Of a DNA stretch of 36,568 bases, positions 1 through 8,576 are shown in pieces. The position numbers were made by a program, and so were the translations under genes. Below the pieces are notes generated by a model. The model worked only from the letters and a program-made list of their open reading frames with translations. It was not told the origin of the DNA and did not search any database. Numbering within the stretch: the stretch's first letter is position 1; each line of letters starts with the position of its first letter. The DNA is from Chloroflexota bacterium (GTDB lineage Bacteria; Chloroflexota; Dehalococcoidia; JACPQF01): contig JACPQF010000095.1 in NCBI GenBank assembly GCA_016190625.1, positions 1 through 36,568 of the forward strand, written 5' to 3'.

Positions 1-16
1 CCCCCCACATAGTGCC

Positions 17-47
17 AAAAAGCGGATGCGATTCCCCACCGCTTTTT
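17..47. terminator. Hairpin with A/T tails, possible bidirectional terminator
   Basis: AAAAAGCGG (17-25) is exactly complementary to CCGCTTTTT (39-47) around a 13-base loop. A GC core with A-rich and T-rich outer arms is the form of an intrinsic terminator usable in both directions. The genes it would end are outside the window or are the minus-strand protease beginning at 1617. Confidence 0.5.
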
Positions 48-104
48 CAAAAGGGGCTTTTCGGCTGCGCTTCTAGAACTTAGAATTGCCTGCGTTTCCG
101 GCTG

Positions 105-137
105 AAGCCTCCACTCCTACCGTGGGAGTCGAGGCTT
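105..137. repeat. Imperfect palindrome, AAGCCTC type
   Basis: AAGCCTC (105-111) pairs with GAGGCTT (131-137) and the inner ACTCC (113-117) with GGAGT (125-129), leaving one C-C mismatch and a 7-base loop. The same outer sequence recurs as a wider inverted repeat at 351-414, so this is probably a dispersed repeat and not a regulatory site of one gene. Confidence 0.5.
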
Positions 138-227
138 TGGTCTTTTGGAGAGTCCCCAAATCCAAGCCATTTAGGTGACACGTTTTGCGCCGTAGGTCGC
201 GTAATGCACCGACATGCGAATGTCCGA

Positions 228-265
228 GTAGGGGCGAATCTTTCCGCCGAAGGATTCGCCCCTAC
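228..265. repeat. 38-bp palindrome of the GTAGGGGCG family
   Basis: GTAGGGGCGAATC (228-240) is the exact reverse complement of GATTCGCCCCTAC (253-265), and the centre is also partly self-complementary. A nearly identical 38-bp copy lies at 19210-19247, with shorter or decayed relatives at 1749, 2638, 22414, 22449 and 29474. The rest of 1-492 contains only the hairpins listed; no gene or gene remnant was recognised there. Confidence 0.85.
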
Positions 266-350
266 GGGATTGGACCACCCCGTACCGTGGGACTACTGCG
301 TAGGTTCAGTTAGATGAGTGCAATCGCAGCAGCCCAAGCACCTGGACGAT

Positions 351-414
351 GAGGCTTCAGCCGGTTAGTCCGGTCGAGCCACCAGCTCCATCGAGTGTCA
401 CCGCCTGAAGCCTC
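351..414. repeat. Inverted repeat GAGGCTTCAG / CTGAAGCCTC
   Basis: Perfect 10-bp arms at 351-360 and 405-414 are separated by 44 bases. The arm sequence is related to the hairpin at 105-137. No function is visible. Confidence 0.5.
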
Positions 415-492
415 GACCCCCGGACTTGGTTTTCCAGAGCCTCGGCTCACCTGAACCTGACGGGGAGCAAGTGCTTCGGCACGCGCAGCTTG

Positions 493-1617
493 TCACGCCC
501 GCAAGCCGAGCTCCTCTCTGATCTTGAGAAAGCGGATCAGATTGCTCCGAGTCAGCATGCCTACGAGGCTTCGCCCCCGGACCACGGGCAACTGATTTAG
601 GTCTTCTTCAGCCAGCGCCTGTACCGCCTTGCTCAGGTCGTCCTCCGGCAAGATGGTCTTGAGCTGGCCGGCCCCGCTCATCACCTCGCCGACGGTAACC
701 ATATCCCACTGCTCCTGCGGTACGTGTCTGATGTCGCTCAGCGTTATCATCCCTACCAACTGGTCCCCCTCCACCACCGGCACGGCTCGCAGGTTCCGTT
801 GGAGTACGAACTCCTCCACCAGGTGGCGCAGAGAAATGCTGGGTGAAACCGTCGTGGGGTGGGAGTTCATTATCTCACCCACTCTGATACCCCGAAATCG
901 CTCCTGAAACTCAACCTGCCTGACGCTCATGTCGGCGGCGTTGCTGAGAAACCAGCCTATGACCATGATCCAAATGCCGCCGATGAAGTTGCCGCGAAAG
1001 ACCATGTACAGCCCGCCAAAAATGAAGAGGTAGGCAACGCCCTGGCCCACCGTGCCGGCGATCTTAGTGGCTCGCCGCATGTTTCCCGTGATGTACCATA
1101 CGATGGCCCGAAACACCCTTCCGCCGTCTAGCGGAAAGCCGGGTATCATGTTGAAGACCGCAAGCAAGATGTTCACGGCAGCCATGTACTGGAGCAAAAC
1201 AAAAAGCTGCTCGCTGATTCCCGCTGCCACGATGGCAGCCCCATAGAAGGCGAAGCCCAGAACCACGCTGGAGCCGGGCCCGACGACCGAAACGATGAGC
1301 TCGTCGAACGCGCTTTCGGCCTCCTTCTTGATGTTAGACACGCCGCCGAAAATAAACAGCGTGATGCTCTCCACCGGCATTCCCCGGTGGATTGCCACCA
1401 GCGAATGGGTCAGCTCGTGGACGAGCACCGATGCGAATAACAGCAGGCTGGCTGCCGCTGCCACAACCCAGCGATCCTGAGAGGACCAGCCCGGGAATTC
1501 CTGGCGAAAGTAGCCCAGTGCTAGAGTGGCTGTGACCAAGGCGAAAACGATCAGCCAGGAATAGTGGATTCCAATTTCGACTCCAAACAACCTTCCAAGC
1601 TTTACAGAGCTGTGCAA
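493..1617 (-). CDS. Site-2-type (M50) zinc metalloprotease with two CBS domains
   Basis: An integral membrane protease of the S2P/SpoIVFB family, which cuts transmembrane substrates inside the bilayer. The N-terminal ~230 residues are hydrophobic with several membrane segments. HELTH at 67-71 is the HExxH zinc motif, and NMIPGFPLDGG at 156-166 holds the third zinc ligand (Asp164). Two CBS domains follow (about 245-300 and 308-366), the usual build of the CBS-containing subgroup, where they are thought to sense adenylates. The start is TTG at 1617, preceded on the minus strand by a GAGG Shine-Dalgarno. The gene stands alone. Substrate unknown; regulation by nucleotide binding is inference from the family. 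Confidence 0.92.
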   Translation of the reverse strand: MHSSVKLGRLFGVEIGIHYSWLIVFALVTATLALGYFRQEFPGWSSQDRWVVAAAASLLLFASVLVHELTHSLVAIHRGMPVESITLFIFGGVSNIKKEAESAFDELIVSVVGPGSSVVLGFAFYGAAIVAAGISEQLFVLLQYMAAVNILLAVFNMIPGFPLDGGRVFRAIVWYITGNMRRATKIAGTVGQGVAYLFIFGGLYMVFRGNFIGGIWIMVIGWFLSNAADMSVRQVEFQERFRGIRVGEIMNSHPTTVSPSISLRHLVEEFVLQRNLRAVPVVEGDQLVGMITLSDIRHVPQEQWDMVTVGEVMSGAGQLKTILPEDDLSKAVQALAEEDLNQLPVVRGRSLVGMLTRSNLIRFLKIREELGLRA

Positions 1618-1748
1618 GCTACCTCACCTCCCTACCCGTCTCCTAAAGTGCTCAGAACCGATCCCACATTGCTTTGCATATTTCATGCCTCAGTTGTTGG
1701 GGTGACGAGTGGGGTCCGGTTTGCGACGTCCGCTGTGGCGCGCCCATC

Positions 1749-1788
1749 GTAGAGGCGGGTGCCCTCGGGGCGCGCCGTTTGCCCCTAC
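1749..1788. repeat. Decayed GTAGGGGCG-family palindrome
   Basis: It begins GTAGAGGCGG and ends GCCCCTAC, with a GC-rich, no longer symmetric centre. It lies between the protease gene and the PAP2 gene. Confidence 0.45.
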
Positions 1789-1874
1789 GACGTCTGTGAT
1801 CCTGAGAATGCACCGCTCCTGAACCCGCTTTGGAATCGATCCCCGCTGGCACCATAGTTGCAGACGAGAAAACG

Positions 1875-2618
1875 ATGAGGTCCGCACAACCGAGCGCCGC
1901 AATGAGGAAAACACCTATTTCGATGCGAACATCCCCAGGGCGTCTTGTCTGCAAGAGCCGCTTCTTGCCTGCCGTCGCCATGCTCTCTCTGTTTGGTTTC
2001 GTCGCCATCCTCTTCTGGGTGCGAGTGATCAAGCCGATCGGCATCGACCGAAGCACCACTCTGGTTTTTCAGCGGGTCAGCAATCAGGGCTTCTATCGTT
2101 CGATGTCGCTGGCCAGTTCTTTGGGCTACCCTCCCACCATTCAATTGCTATGGCTGGCAGCAACCGCCGTCATGGCCCTGCGCCGCCGGTGGCTGGAGGC
2201 GATCTTCACCCTCGCCAGCGCCGGCGCCGCAGCATCGGTCATCCTGATCAAAGCGCTGGTGGGACGACCCAGGCCGGCGGGCGAGAGAATTCGCGTGGCG
2301 ACCGTCCTCCCCGACTTTGGCTTCCCCAGCTCTCACACGGCCCACTACGTTAGCTTCTACGGCTTCCTCGCCTATCTTGGCGCCACTCAGCTCAGGCCAG
2401 GTCTACGCCGCCGGCTTTCCGTCGCCTTGCCCCTCTTTCTTGTCGCCCTGGTCGGCCCATCGCGCGTCTACCTCGGCCAGCACTGGCTATCGGACGTCAT
2501 CGCCGCCTATCTCTTCGGTCTGGCCTATCTAATCGGACTCACAAGGGCCTATCGCCGGCTCAAGGCCATGAAGTTGGATGACTCATCGCCACGGTTGCCG
2601 TTGGAGAAAAGAATCTAG
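1875..2618 (+). CDS. PAP2-superfamily membrane phosphatase
   Basis: Probably a lipid phosphatase such as an undecaprenyl-pyrophosphate or phosphatidic acid phosphatase; the exact lipid cannot be told. All three signature motifs of the family are present: KALVGRPRP, PSSH followed by T, and SRVYLGQHWLSD with the catalytic His and the Asp. About five hydrophobic segments surround them, and the motif loops should face outward. The frame is open back to a TTG at 1830, which would add 15 residues. ATG at 1875 is preferred here, but neither start has a convincing ribosome site and ATG at 1902 or 1923 is also possible. No partner gene is adjacent. Confidence 0.88.
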   Translation: MRSAQPSAAMRKTPISMRTSPGRLVCKSRFLPAVAMLSLFGFVAILFWVRVIKPIGIDRSTTLVFQRVSNQGFYRSMSLASSLGYPPTIQLLWLAATAVMALRRRWLEAIFTLASAGAAASVILIKALVGRPRPAGERIRVATVLPDFGFPSSHTAHYVSFYGFLAYLGATQLRPGLRRRLSVALPLFLVALVGPSRVYLGQHWLSDVIAAYLFGLAYLIGLTRAYRRLKAMKLDDSSPRLPLEKRI

Positions 2619-2637
2619 GGCGGTCGGCCAGAAACGC

Positions 2638-2664
2638 GTAGGGGCGATCCTTCCGCCGAAGGAC
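2638..2664. repeat. Truncated GTAGGGGCG-family repeat
   Basis: GTAGGGGCGATCCTTCCGCC followed by GAAGGA matches the left half and centre of the 38-bp palindromes at 228 and 19210; the right arm is lost. Confidence 0.6.
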
Positions 2665-2874
2665 GTTGGCTGTGACCACCTATGTTCTTCTTGAACCGGA
2701 CCCGCTTCGTCACCTCATGGCACAGTCCTTGCGCCCCAGTTGGGATCGGCCACCGGAGCGAAGGATGAGAATGTTTTCACCGCGAGGCACGCCGCGGACA
2801 GGGAGAGAGACAATACGCTCTCTCCGCCATCTCCGCGCCCTCGGCAGTGAAGCATCATAGAACGGAGGAACGGA

Positions 2875-3069
2875 ATGGAAGAAGATGTAGCCGGACCAGA
2901 GGAAGAGATAATCGGTGAGACCTACACTACCTGCTCCCGCTGTGGGAGACCGGTGCCGCGTAAGCAAACCATTCTAACCTGCCAGCCCGAGTCGGAGGAA
3001 ACCCGCTCCGAGCAGGAGGAGCTCTGCCCCCAATGCCGGGAAGAGTTGCAGCGCGAGGAACAGGGCTAG
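2875..3069 (+). CDS. Small acidic Cys-rich protein, zinc-ribbon-like
   Basis: A 64-residue protein with CSRC at about 20-23, a single Cys near 36 and CPQC near 52-55, so it has two CxxC knuckles that could bind one zinc. It is very acidic (runs of Glu at both ends). The start is supported by GGAGGA about 8 bases upstream of the ATG. I do not recognise the family. Such mini zinc ribbons may bind proteins or nucleic acids, but no role can be assigned. It sits between the PAP2 and DedA genes, without overlap. Confidence 0.6.
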   Translation: MEEDVAGPEEEIIGETYTTCSRCGRPVPRKQTILTCQPESEETRSEQEELCPQCREELQREEQG

Positions 3070-3088
3070 TCGGTAGCTATCGGTTATC

Positions 3089-3116
3089 AGTCCTTCGTCA
3101 GAAGGACCGTCAGCTT
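3089..3116. repeat. Hairpin repeat AGCTGACGGTCCTTC...GAAGGACT, copy 1
   Basis: On the minus strand this reads AGCTGACGGTCCTTC, a 4-base loop, GAAGGACT. The same unit with a different loop lies at 11751-11777, so it is a dispersed repeat. Flanking DNA (3160-3200) has further GCTGAC-type words. Confidence 0.6.
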
Positions 3117-3284
3117 CCGACCACTGGCTCCTGGCTGTTTCCCTCCAAGCTATATCCGTTGGCGCAGCCTGAAAGCTGACCGCTGACGGCTGGCAGTTCG
3201 CCTCGTTGACGCTCAATCCTGATTCTGCTAAACTCCACCGCGAGTGTGCGGCATGAGCGACGCTTTTGGTTAGGAGAAGGACTC

Positions 3285-3923
3285 TTGGGTCAGATCGAGG
3301 CACAGATTCTCCACTATATCGAGGTCATCTATAACACTATTGGCTGGTATGGCGTGGTGCTGCTGATGGCCATCGAAAGCGCCTGCATACCCTTGCCCAG
3401 TGAAGTGATCATGCCATTAAGCGGTTGGATGCTTATTCAGGCCAAACGCCTGAGCATCTGGTGGACCTTGCTCGCCGCGTTTTACGGCGCCCTCGGCTGT
3501 ACTATTGGCTCGGTAGTGGCCTACTGGGTGGGTGCGTTGGGGGGGAGGCCCCTCGTCGAAAGGTACGGCAGGTTCTTCCTCGTCTCCCACCATGATCTGG
3601 CGGTGGCCGACCGCTGGTTTGCCAAATACGGCGATTGGGCTGCCTTCCTCTCTCGCCTATTGCCCGTCGTCCGCACCTTCGTCAGCTTTCCCGCCGGAAT
3701 AGCCCGGATGAACTTCCCCAAGTTCGTCATCTACTCCTTTCTCGGCTCCTTCCCCTGGTGCCTTGCCTTAGCCATCGGCGGCTTCTATTTGGGGTCGAAT
3801 TGGGAGAGCCTGCGCAGCGCGATGCGGCCCTTTGACATCCCGATCATCCTCGTCTTCGTCATTCTGGTGGGAATCTACATCTATCGCCATCTGAGGAAGG
3901 CCCGGGAAATGGTCGCCGATTGA
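3285..3923 (+). CDS. DedA-family membrane protein
   Basis: A polytopic inner-membrane protein of the DedA/VTT family; relatives act in lipid recycling (undecaprenyl phosphate or phospholipid transport) and envelope stress resistance. Typical features are an amphipathic first segment, ESACIPLPSEVIMPLSGW near the N-terminus, the Arg-rich loop FLSRLLPVVRTFVSFPAGIA in the middle and the repeated small-residue membrane segments. The frame is open to GTG at 3246, but TTG at 3285 has a strong ribosome site (AGGAG at 3272, 8-base spacer), giving 212 residues. The gene converges on the subtilase gene with only 32 bases between stops and no obvious terminator. Confidence 0.92.
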   Translation: MGQIEAQILHYIEVIYNTIGWYGVVLLMAIESACIPLPSEVIMPLSGWMLIQAKRLSIWWTLLAAFYGALGCTIGSVVAYWVGALGGRPLVERYGRFFLVSHHDLAVADRWFAKYGDWAAFLSRLLPVVRTFVSFPAGIARMNFPKFVIYSFLGSFPWCLALAIGGFYLGSNWESLRSAMRPFDIPIILVFVILVGIYIYRHLRKAREMVAD

Positions 3924-3955
3924 CGGAGACAGAGAAAAGGTCGCCCGTAACGCGC

Positions 3956-6900
3956 CTACCACCCACCCGCATAGCCGTTCTGGATCAGGGGCAGATAAAC
4001 GGCGAAACGGACGGAAGTGGTGACCGTCCGGGTGAAGACCCCATCGCCGGCGCGGTCGAACACGGCAGTGTTGCCGATTGCCCCACTCGCGCCGGGCAGC
4101 ACCCTTACCATATAGGCAAATTGCTTGGCCTCACCTGGCGCCAGGGATCCGCTCCACAATACCCGGTTGGCCCCTTCGTCGAAGGTGGCGCCGCCCTCGG
4201 ATGAGCCGGGGACGAAGGCCGTGAAGGTGGGCAGAGGATTGGTGATGGTCCAGTTGGCCGTCACGCTGCCGGGATTGAAGATGGACACCTCATATCGCTG
4301 CTCGTCCCCGGCCCAAACCCGGGACCGGCCGCCCTTGAAGTCGGTGGACAGGGCTCGCCCGACGATCCGGTCCATCACCAGCCTGCCAGAATCGGGGGCC
4401 AGACCCTCGAAGGGAAACGAGAAGAATACCGTGCGCCCCCGTCCCGCCCCGTCTAGATTGGTTAGGCCGGTCGGCACGCCATGAATATTTAGAAACGACG
4501 CGGCGGCGTGCGGACGGGGCGCGATCTCGTCGCTCCACTCCTGGAATCCGGCGAAAGGCAGGCTGAGAGTGTAGGGACCCAGACCACTTCCCACGATATC
4601 GCCCGGTACACCGCTTACCTGTACGGCTGTTATGTCGTCGACATAGCTGAATATCCCCAGATAGTTGGCGCCGAAATCGTCCAACCTGCGAGTATAGAGG
4701 TAATCCTGCGAGGACAAGAAAAGCTGTCCCCCACGGTCCAGATAAGCGGCAAGACTGGCCTCATCCTGGGCCGTCAGGGGCTGGTACCAGTCATAGCCGG
4801 TAAACCAGATCGTGATGGAGTACAGGCCGAGGGTGGAAATGCCCGGCCCCGCTCTCCCCTGGGTGTCGAACACATCGTAAGGGTACCCCGAGTCGAATAG
4901 GGCGTTCTTGTAACGGGACTCGACGTCATACCAGCGATCGTCGTCGACCAGCAGGACATAGGCCGGCGTTTTGACGGTCGCAGTCGCCGTTTGTTGGAGG
5001 GTGGGGTCGCCCAGCGAGGTCAGCGAGACCGTCGTCGAGTTGGAGACGTTCTTGCCCACGTCGGTTGGCACTTCGGTTCTCACGCCGACGTTGATAGCCT
5101 GGCAGGCCGCAAGTTGACCCGTCGAGGTCAGCGGGCTGGAGAACGATTCGTCCCAGAGCGTGCCAGCCCAGCCGCCGCCCGAGGGTGCGATGGCGTAAGC
5201 ATCGGTCAGCGCTCCCGTGTTCCATATCGTCATGGTAGTGGTCGCCACCATGCCGGGCGCCTGAATCTGGCGCTGAGCGGCTGGCAAGACCCGCACTTCC
5301 CTGGCAGGCGCCTGAGCAACTAACCAATCGATTGACCTGCTCAGCCACGCCACTCGATTGGCCGCCGGCCCCGCTCCTTCCAGGCCAAAGCCCAGGTAGA
5401 TCACGCGATAGGGCAGGCAAACGTCGGCCTCGATCCCGCCGACTCCGTCCCGCTCGTAATCGACGACCGGGCCGGACCGCACCCCATCGGGAGCGACTAT
5501 GTCAGGATATCGCTGGTTTTGGGCCGAGTCCGCAGTGTTCAGGGTGAGTGTGATGCCGGAGAACGCGCTGCCCGTCACTCCCACGAGGTTGCTGATTCCG
5601 GCGTCGTCGGATACCAGGCTGGCGCGAAGGTGGGTCCGGAAGTAGGGGGCATCGATGGGCAGAGAGGTGCCTCCCCCGTCGTAGTAGCCGACATCCTGGC
5701 CGGTGAGCAGAAGCTTACCACCCTGGTCTAGATAGAGCGCCAGAACGCCGTCGGCGCCAATGTAGCCGGGCGAATCGAGAGGACTGGACCAGATCACCAT
5801 GTCATACGGCGACAGGTTGGCAAGGGTGGGAATGATGCGGGTGTCGGTGATGGTGTGTACCGCATAAAGGTATTCGAGCTGGTCGAGAGCCGAGGTGAAG
5901 TAGCCGACCTGACTATCTGCGTACCAGGCGCCGCTGTCCACCACCAGAATGGAGGGGGCGCTGGGAAGGGCAAACGTCAGGTACGTGGTAGAGCTAATGC
6001 CGACGACCACGGCTTGAGTGCTAAGGCGATGTCTATCGCTGGCGGCCCTGACGTCATAGGCGCCCACCGGCGCCGTAATGGTAAAAGCTCCCGTGCTTGC
6101 CTGGGTTTGAACGCTGACCGGTGTACCAACCAGGCTAACGGTGGCCGCAAGAGGCCGGCCGCTGCCATCTTCGACCACCAGGCCAGCGATCACGCCGGCC
6201 GGCAACGCGGCCAGGCTGAAGTCCTCCGTCACGGTTGTCCCTGCATCGACGGCGACCCGCATCGTCGCCGATTCGGCGTAGCCGAAAGCGCCCGCCCGGA
6301 CGTCGTAGAAGCCCGCCGACAAAGCCAGCGAATAGAAGCCATCCTGCCCAGCTCTAGCCAGAACCTGAGCGCCCGTATTTTGGTTGGTGACCGTTATGGT
6401 GGCGCCGGCCACCAAGGATCCCCCCGACCCGCTGACGGTCCCACGCAGTAAGCCGGCCTGCATGGCCAGGGCTACGGCGCCATAGGCGTCCACCCTGCCC
6501 CAGCCATAGTCGTTGTTGGGCTGGCTCGCCCCCCATGGCTGCGCTGTGGAAGTGATCAGACTGAGGGCTTCAACCGGCAGCAGGTTGGGCTTGGCTTGCT
6601 CGAGGAGGGCGAGAATACCGGAAACGTGGGGCGTGGCCATACTTGTTCCACTCATGTAGGCATACGACCCCGGATAGCTGCTCCGGATGGAAACCCCGGG
6701 AGCGCTGACCTCCGGCTTTGTCCGGCCCGTCGGCGAGGGACCGCGACTGCTAAAGGAGGCGACGACATCGGCCGAGTCGGTTGCCCCCACGGCGAAGGCG
6801 ACGTCCAGGCTGCCAGGAGAGTTGACCGTGCCAGCGCCGGAGCCGCTGTTTCCGGCGGCAAACACGGGAATGATGCCGGCGGCGAGGAGGGCCTCGACAT

Positions 6901-7921
6901 CAGGTTGGAAGGTCTGGTCGGTGCCATCCGTGCTGCCCCAACTGGCGTTTACGATATCGGGAGCGAGGTCGGGATTGCCCTCGGGCTGGAGTATCCACTG
7001 GAAGGCGGAGTGAATCCAGCTATCTTGCGCCTCCCAAACATTGGTTTGAGGATTCCTGTAAAACACCTTGGCGGCGATCCATTTGGCGCCTGGAGCCACC
7101 CCTATTTCATTGTTGTCGTCAGACCCCACCATGATCCCAGTTACGTGTGTGCCATGTCCATAAGGGTCGAACGGGTACTGAGAGGCGTCCGTGGTGAAAT
7201 CGCGCCAGTTTCCCTCGTGGGTTATGATTCCCCTGCCCGAGTTGCCGCGATACTTCTCGATCAGGGCCGGATGCTGCCAGTCCACACCCGTATCCACGCT
7301 GGCGACGACAGCGCCGGTACCCGTGATGTTCAGACTCGCCCAGACGAGATCGGCGCGGATCTTGTGCAAGTTCCATTCTACGCTTTGAAGCTGCTCGACG
7401 CCGGCTGCTGGCGAGCCGCCGTTCTCCGGACCAGACGTCGCCGGCAAGTCGAGGTGCCTGACCCTGTCGGCCCTGATAGCCACCACGTCAGGCCTGGCCG
7501 CCATGGAGAAGAGGCTCTCCCGGTTTCCACGCACGGCCGCGCCGTTGATTAGCCACAGGCTTTGGTATTCCTCTACGTCGCCGCGCTGACGGCCTTGCTC
7601 CAGCTTCGCCAGCGCCGGCCGCTGAATGCGCTCGGCGGTTGACCGCAGGGCCTCCACCACCGCCCGGCGGCGTGCCGCCTTATCGTTCTGCTGCCTCGCC
7701 GCGCTCAGGTCGGGGCTCCCTTCGAATTGGACGATGAATCTTGCCCGCCCATCTTTGGCGGCGAGGAGCTCTTTTAGCACCTGCGGCTCGATCTTGCGAA
7801 GGGAGGACCGGTCGAAGCCGTCGACATCGGGGGGGGCAGTGAAGAGGCTAGTGGGAAACAGGATTAACAGGAGCCAGCCGAAAATGGCGAGCAACAGCGT
7901 CCGGGCCGCGTGTTTCACCAA
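3956..7921 (-). CDS. Large secreted subtilisin-like (S8) serine protease
   Basis: A 1321-residue exported protease. Residues 1-29 form a signal peptide; 60-150 resemble an inhibitor-type propeptide. The catalytic domain has Asp210 (VASVDTG), His256 (GHGTH), oxyanion Asn358 (AAGNSG) and Ser427 (SGTSMATPH). Two carboxypeptidase-regulatory-like beta domains follow (~490-650). Next come two similar amidotransferase-like modules, beginning LVVDSGAWY and LLVDDDRWY, then a C-terminal DUF11-like beta domain. The end, VYLPLIQN plus a few residues, resembles a tail seen on many Chloroflexota exported proteins; its role is not known to me. Expected job: extracellular protein or peptide degradation. A good promoter lies upstream. 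Confidence 0.93.
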   Translation of the reverse strand: MVKHAARTLLLAIFGWLLLILFPTSLFTAPPDVDGFDRSSLRKIEPQVLKELLAAKDGRARFIVQFEGSPDLSAARQQNDKAARRRAVVEALRSTAERIQRPALAKLEQGRQRGDVEEYQSLWLINGAAVRGNRESLFSMAARPDVVAIRADRVRHLDLPATSGPENGGSPAAGVEQLQSVEWNLHKIRADLVWASLNITGTGAVVASVDTGVDWQHPALIEKYRGNSGRGIITHEGNWRDFTTDASQYPFDPYGHGTHVTGIMVGSDDNNEIGVAPGAKWIAAKVFYRNPQTNVWEAQDSWIHSAFQWILQPEGNPDLAPDIVNASWGSTDGTDQTFQPDVEALLAAGIIPVFAAGNSGSGAGTVNSPGSLDVAFAVGATDSADVVASFSSRGPSPTGRTKPEVSAPGVSIRSSYPGSYAYMSGTSMATPHVSGILALLEQAKPNLLPVEALSLITSTAQPWGASQPNNDYGWGRVDAYGAVALAMQAGLLRGTVSGSGGSLVAGATITVTNQNTGAQVLARAGQDGFYSLALSAGFYDVRAGAFGYAESATMRVAVDAGTTVTEDFSLAALPAGVIAGLVVEDGSGRPLAATVSLVGTPVSVQTQASTGAFTITAPVGAYDVRAASDRHRLSTQAVVVGISSTTYLTFALPSAPSILVVDSGAWYADSQVGYFTSALDQLEYLYAVHTITDTRIIPTLANLSPYDMVIWSSPLDSPGYIGADGVLALYLDQGGKLLLTGQDVGYYDGGGTSLPIDAPYFRTHLRASLVSDDAGISNLVGVTGSAFSGITLTLNTADSAQNQRYPDIVAPDGVRSGPVVDYERDGVGGIEADVCLPYRVIYLGFGLEGAGPAANRVAWLSRSIDWLVAQAPAREVRVLPAAQRQIQAPGMVATTTMTIWNTGALTDAYAIAPSGGGWAGTLWDESFSSPLTSTGQLAACQAINVGVRTEVPTDVGKNVSNSTTVSLTSLGDPTLQQTATATVKTPAYVLLVDDDRWYDVESRYKNALFDSGYPYDVFDTQGRAGPGISTLGLYSITIWFTGYDWYQPLTAQDEASLAAYLDRGGQLFLSSQDYLYTRRLDDFGANYLGIFSYVDDITAVQVSGVPGDIVGSGLGPYTLSLPFAGFQEWSDEIAPRPHAAASFLNIHGVPTGLTNLDGAGRGRTVFFSFPFEGLAPDSGRLVMDRIVGRALSTDFKGGRSRVWAGDEQRYEVSIFNPGSVTANWTITNPLPTFTAFVPGSSEGGATFDEGANRVLWSGSLAPGEAKQFAYMVRVLPGASGAIGNTAVFDRAGDGVFTRTVTTSVRFAVYLPLIQNGYAGGW

Positions 7922-7959
7922 ATGGGGCCTCCAATTCGGCAGGCTAGGGTCTTGCTACT

Positions 7960-7988
7960 ATCCTACGGTTTAGCTTGGCAAAAGTCAA
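7960..7988 (-). promoter_or_regulatory. Sigma-70-type promoter of the subtilase gene
   Basis: On the minus strand: TTGACT (7988-7983), 17-base spacer, TAGGAT (7965-7960). Transcription would start near 7953, about 30 bases before the subtilase start codon. Confidence 0.7.
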
Positions 7989-8020
7989 TAATCAATCGGT
8001 CCTGCACGGAAGACGAACGA

Positions 8021-8050
8021 TTGTGTTATTTGTCAACTTCGTGGTATAAT
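8021..8050 (+). promoter_or_regulatory. Extended -10 promoter of the 8088 gene
   Basis: TGGTATAAT at 8042-8050 is a perfect -10 with the extended TG. The best -35 is weak (TTGTGT, 8021-8026, 18-base spacer). It is divergent from the subtilase promoter. Confidence 0.7.
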
Positions 8051-8087
8051 ACGCCGACCCGAACGTAGGGAGGAGTAACAACGAACT

Positions 8088-8576
8088 ATGGAAATACCTT
8101 TCGTCAACGCCACAAGACGCAATCACGCATTGGAACACGCCACGATTGCCGTGCTACTTCACCGGCTCGGACCCGCTCTGCGTCTCATGGGAAGGTCGAC
8201 CGCCAAGGGATTCTACATCTACGGCGACATACCCACCGATGAGGTCGTGCAGGCGGCAAAAGAAGGCCTAACCAGGCTCAAGAACGGAGAGTCCGAGCTC
8301 GCCGTGTCCCCCCTTTGTGGCACAAACCTCGCCGTCGGCGGCATTCTCGCAGGGGTAGCCTCTCTACTTGCCCTTGGCGGAAAACAGCGCAACGACCGCC
8401 TGAGCCGCGCCATCCTCGCAGCCACAGGAGCGCTAGTTCTGGCGCAGCCATTGGGAAGACTCGTGCAGAAGCACGTGACGACCAGCGCCAAGGTGGATGG
8501 GGTGAAGATCTCCCGCATTCTCCGCAACGGCAACAGCCGTTGGGTAATTCACAAGGTGGAGACGTCCGAGAAGTAA
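8088..8576 (+). CDS. NHALEHATI-motif membrane protein (DUF6391-like)
   Basis: A 162-residue protein of unknown function. The N-terminus carries NHALEHATI at about residues 13-21, which I associate with the DUF6391 family of Chloroflexota and cyanobacteria; that naming is from memory. Two short hydrophobic stretches (~84-100 and ~122-140) suggest membrane association. The conserved His-Glu-His cluster could bind metal, but this is a guess. The start has a strong ribosome site (GGGAGGAG) and the promoter above. Its TAA (8574-8576) directly abuts the stop codon of the opposing gene (8577), with no bases between. Confidence 0.75.
   Translation: MEIPFVNATRRNHALEHATIAVLLHRLGPALRLMGRSTAKGFYIYGDIPTDEVVQAAKEGLTRLKNGESELAVSPLCGTNLAVGGILAGVASLLALGGKQRNDRLSRAILAATGALVLAQPLGRLVQKHVTTSAKVDGVKISRILRNGNSRWVIHKVETSEK

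Noticed and set aside
6596-7552. 318-residue plus-strand frame inside the subtilase gene
   Set aside because: Shadow of the GC-rich subtilase codons; no motifs.
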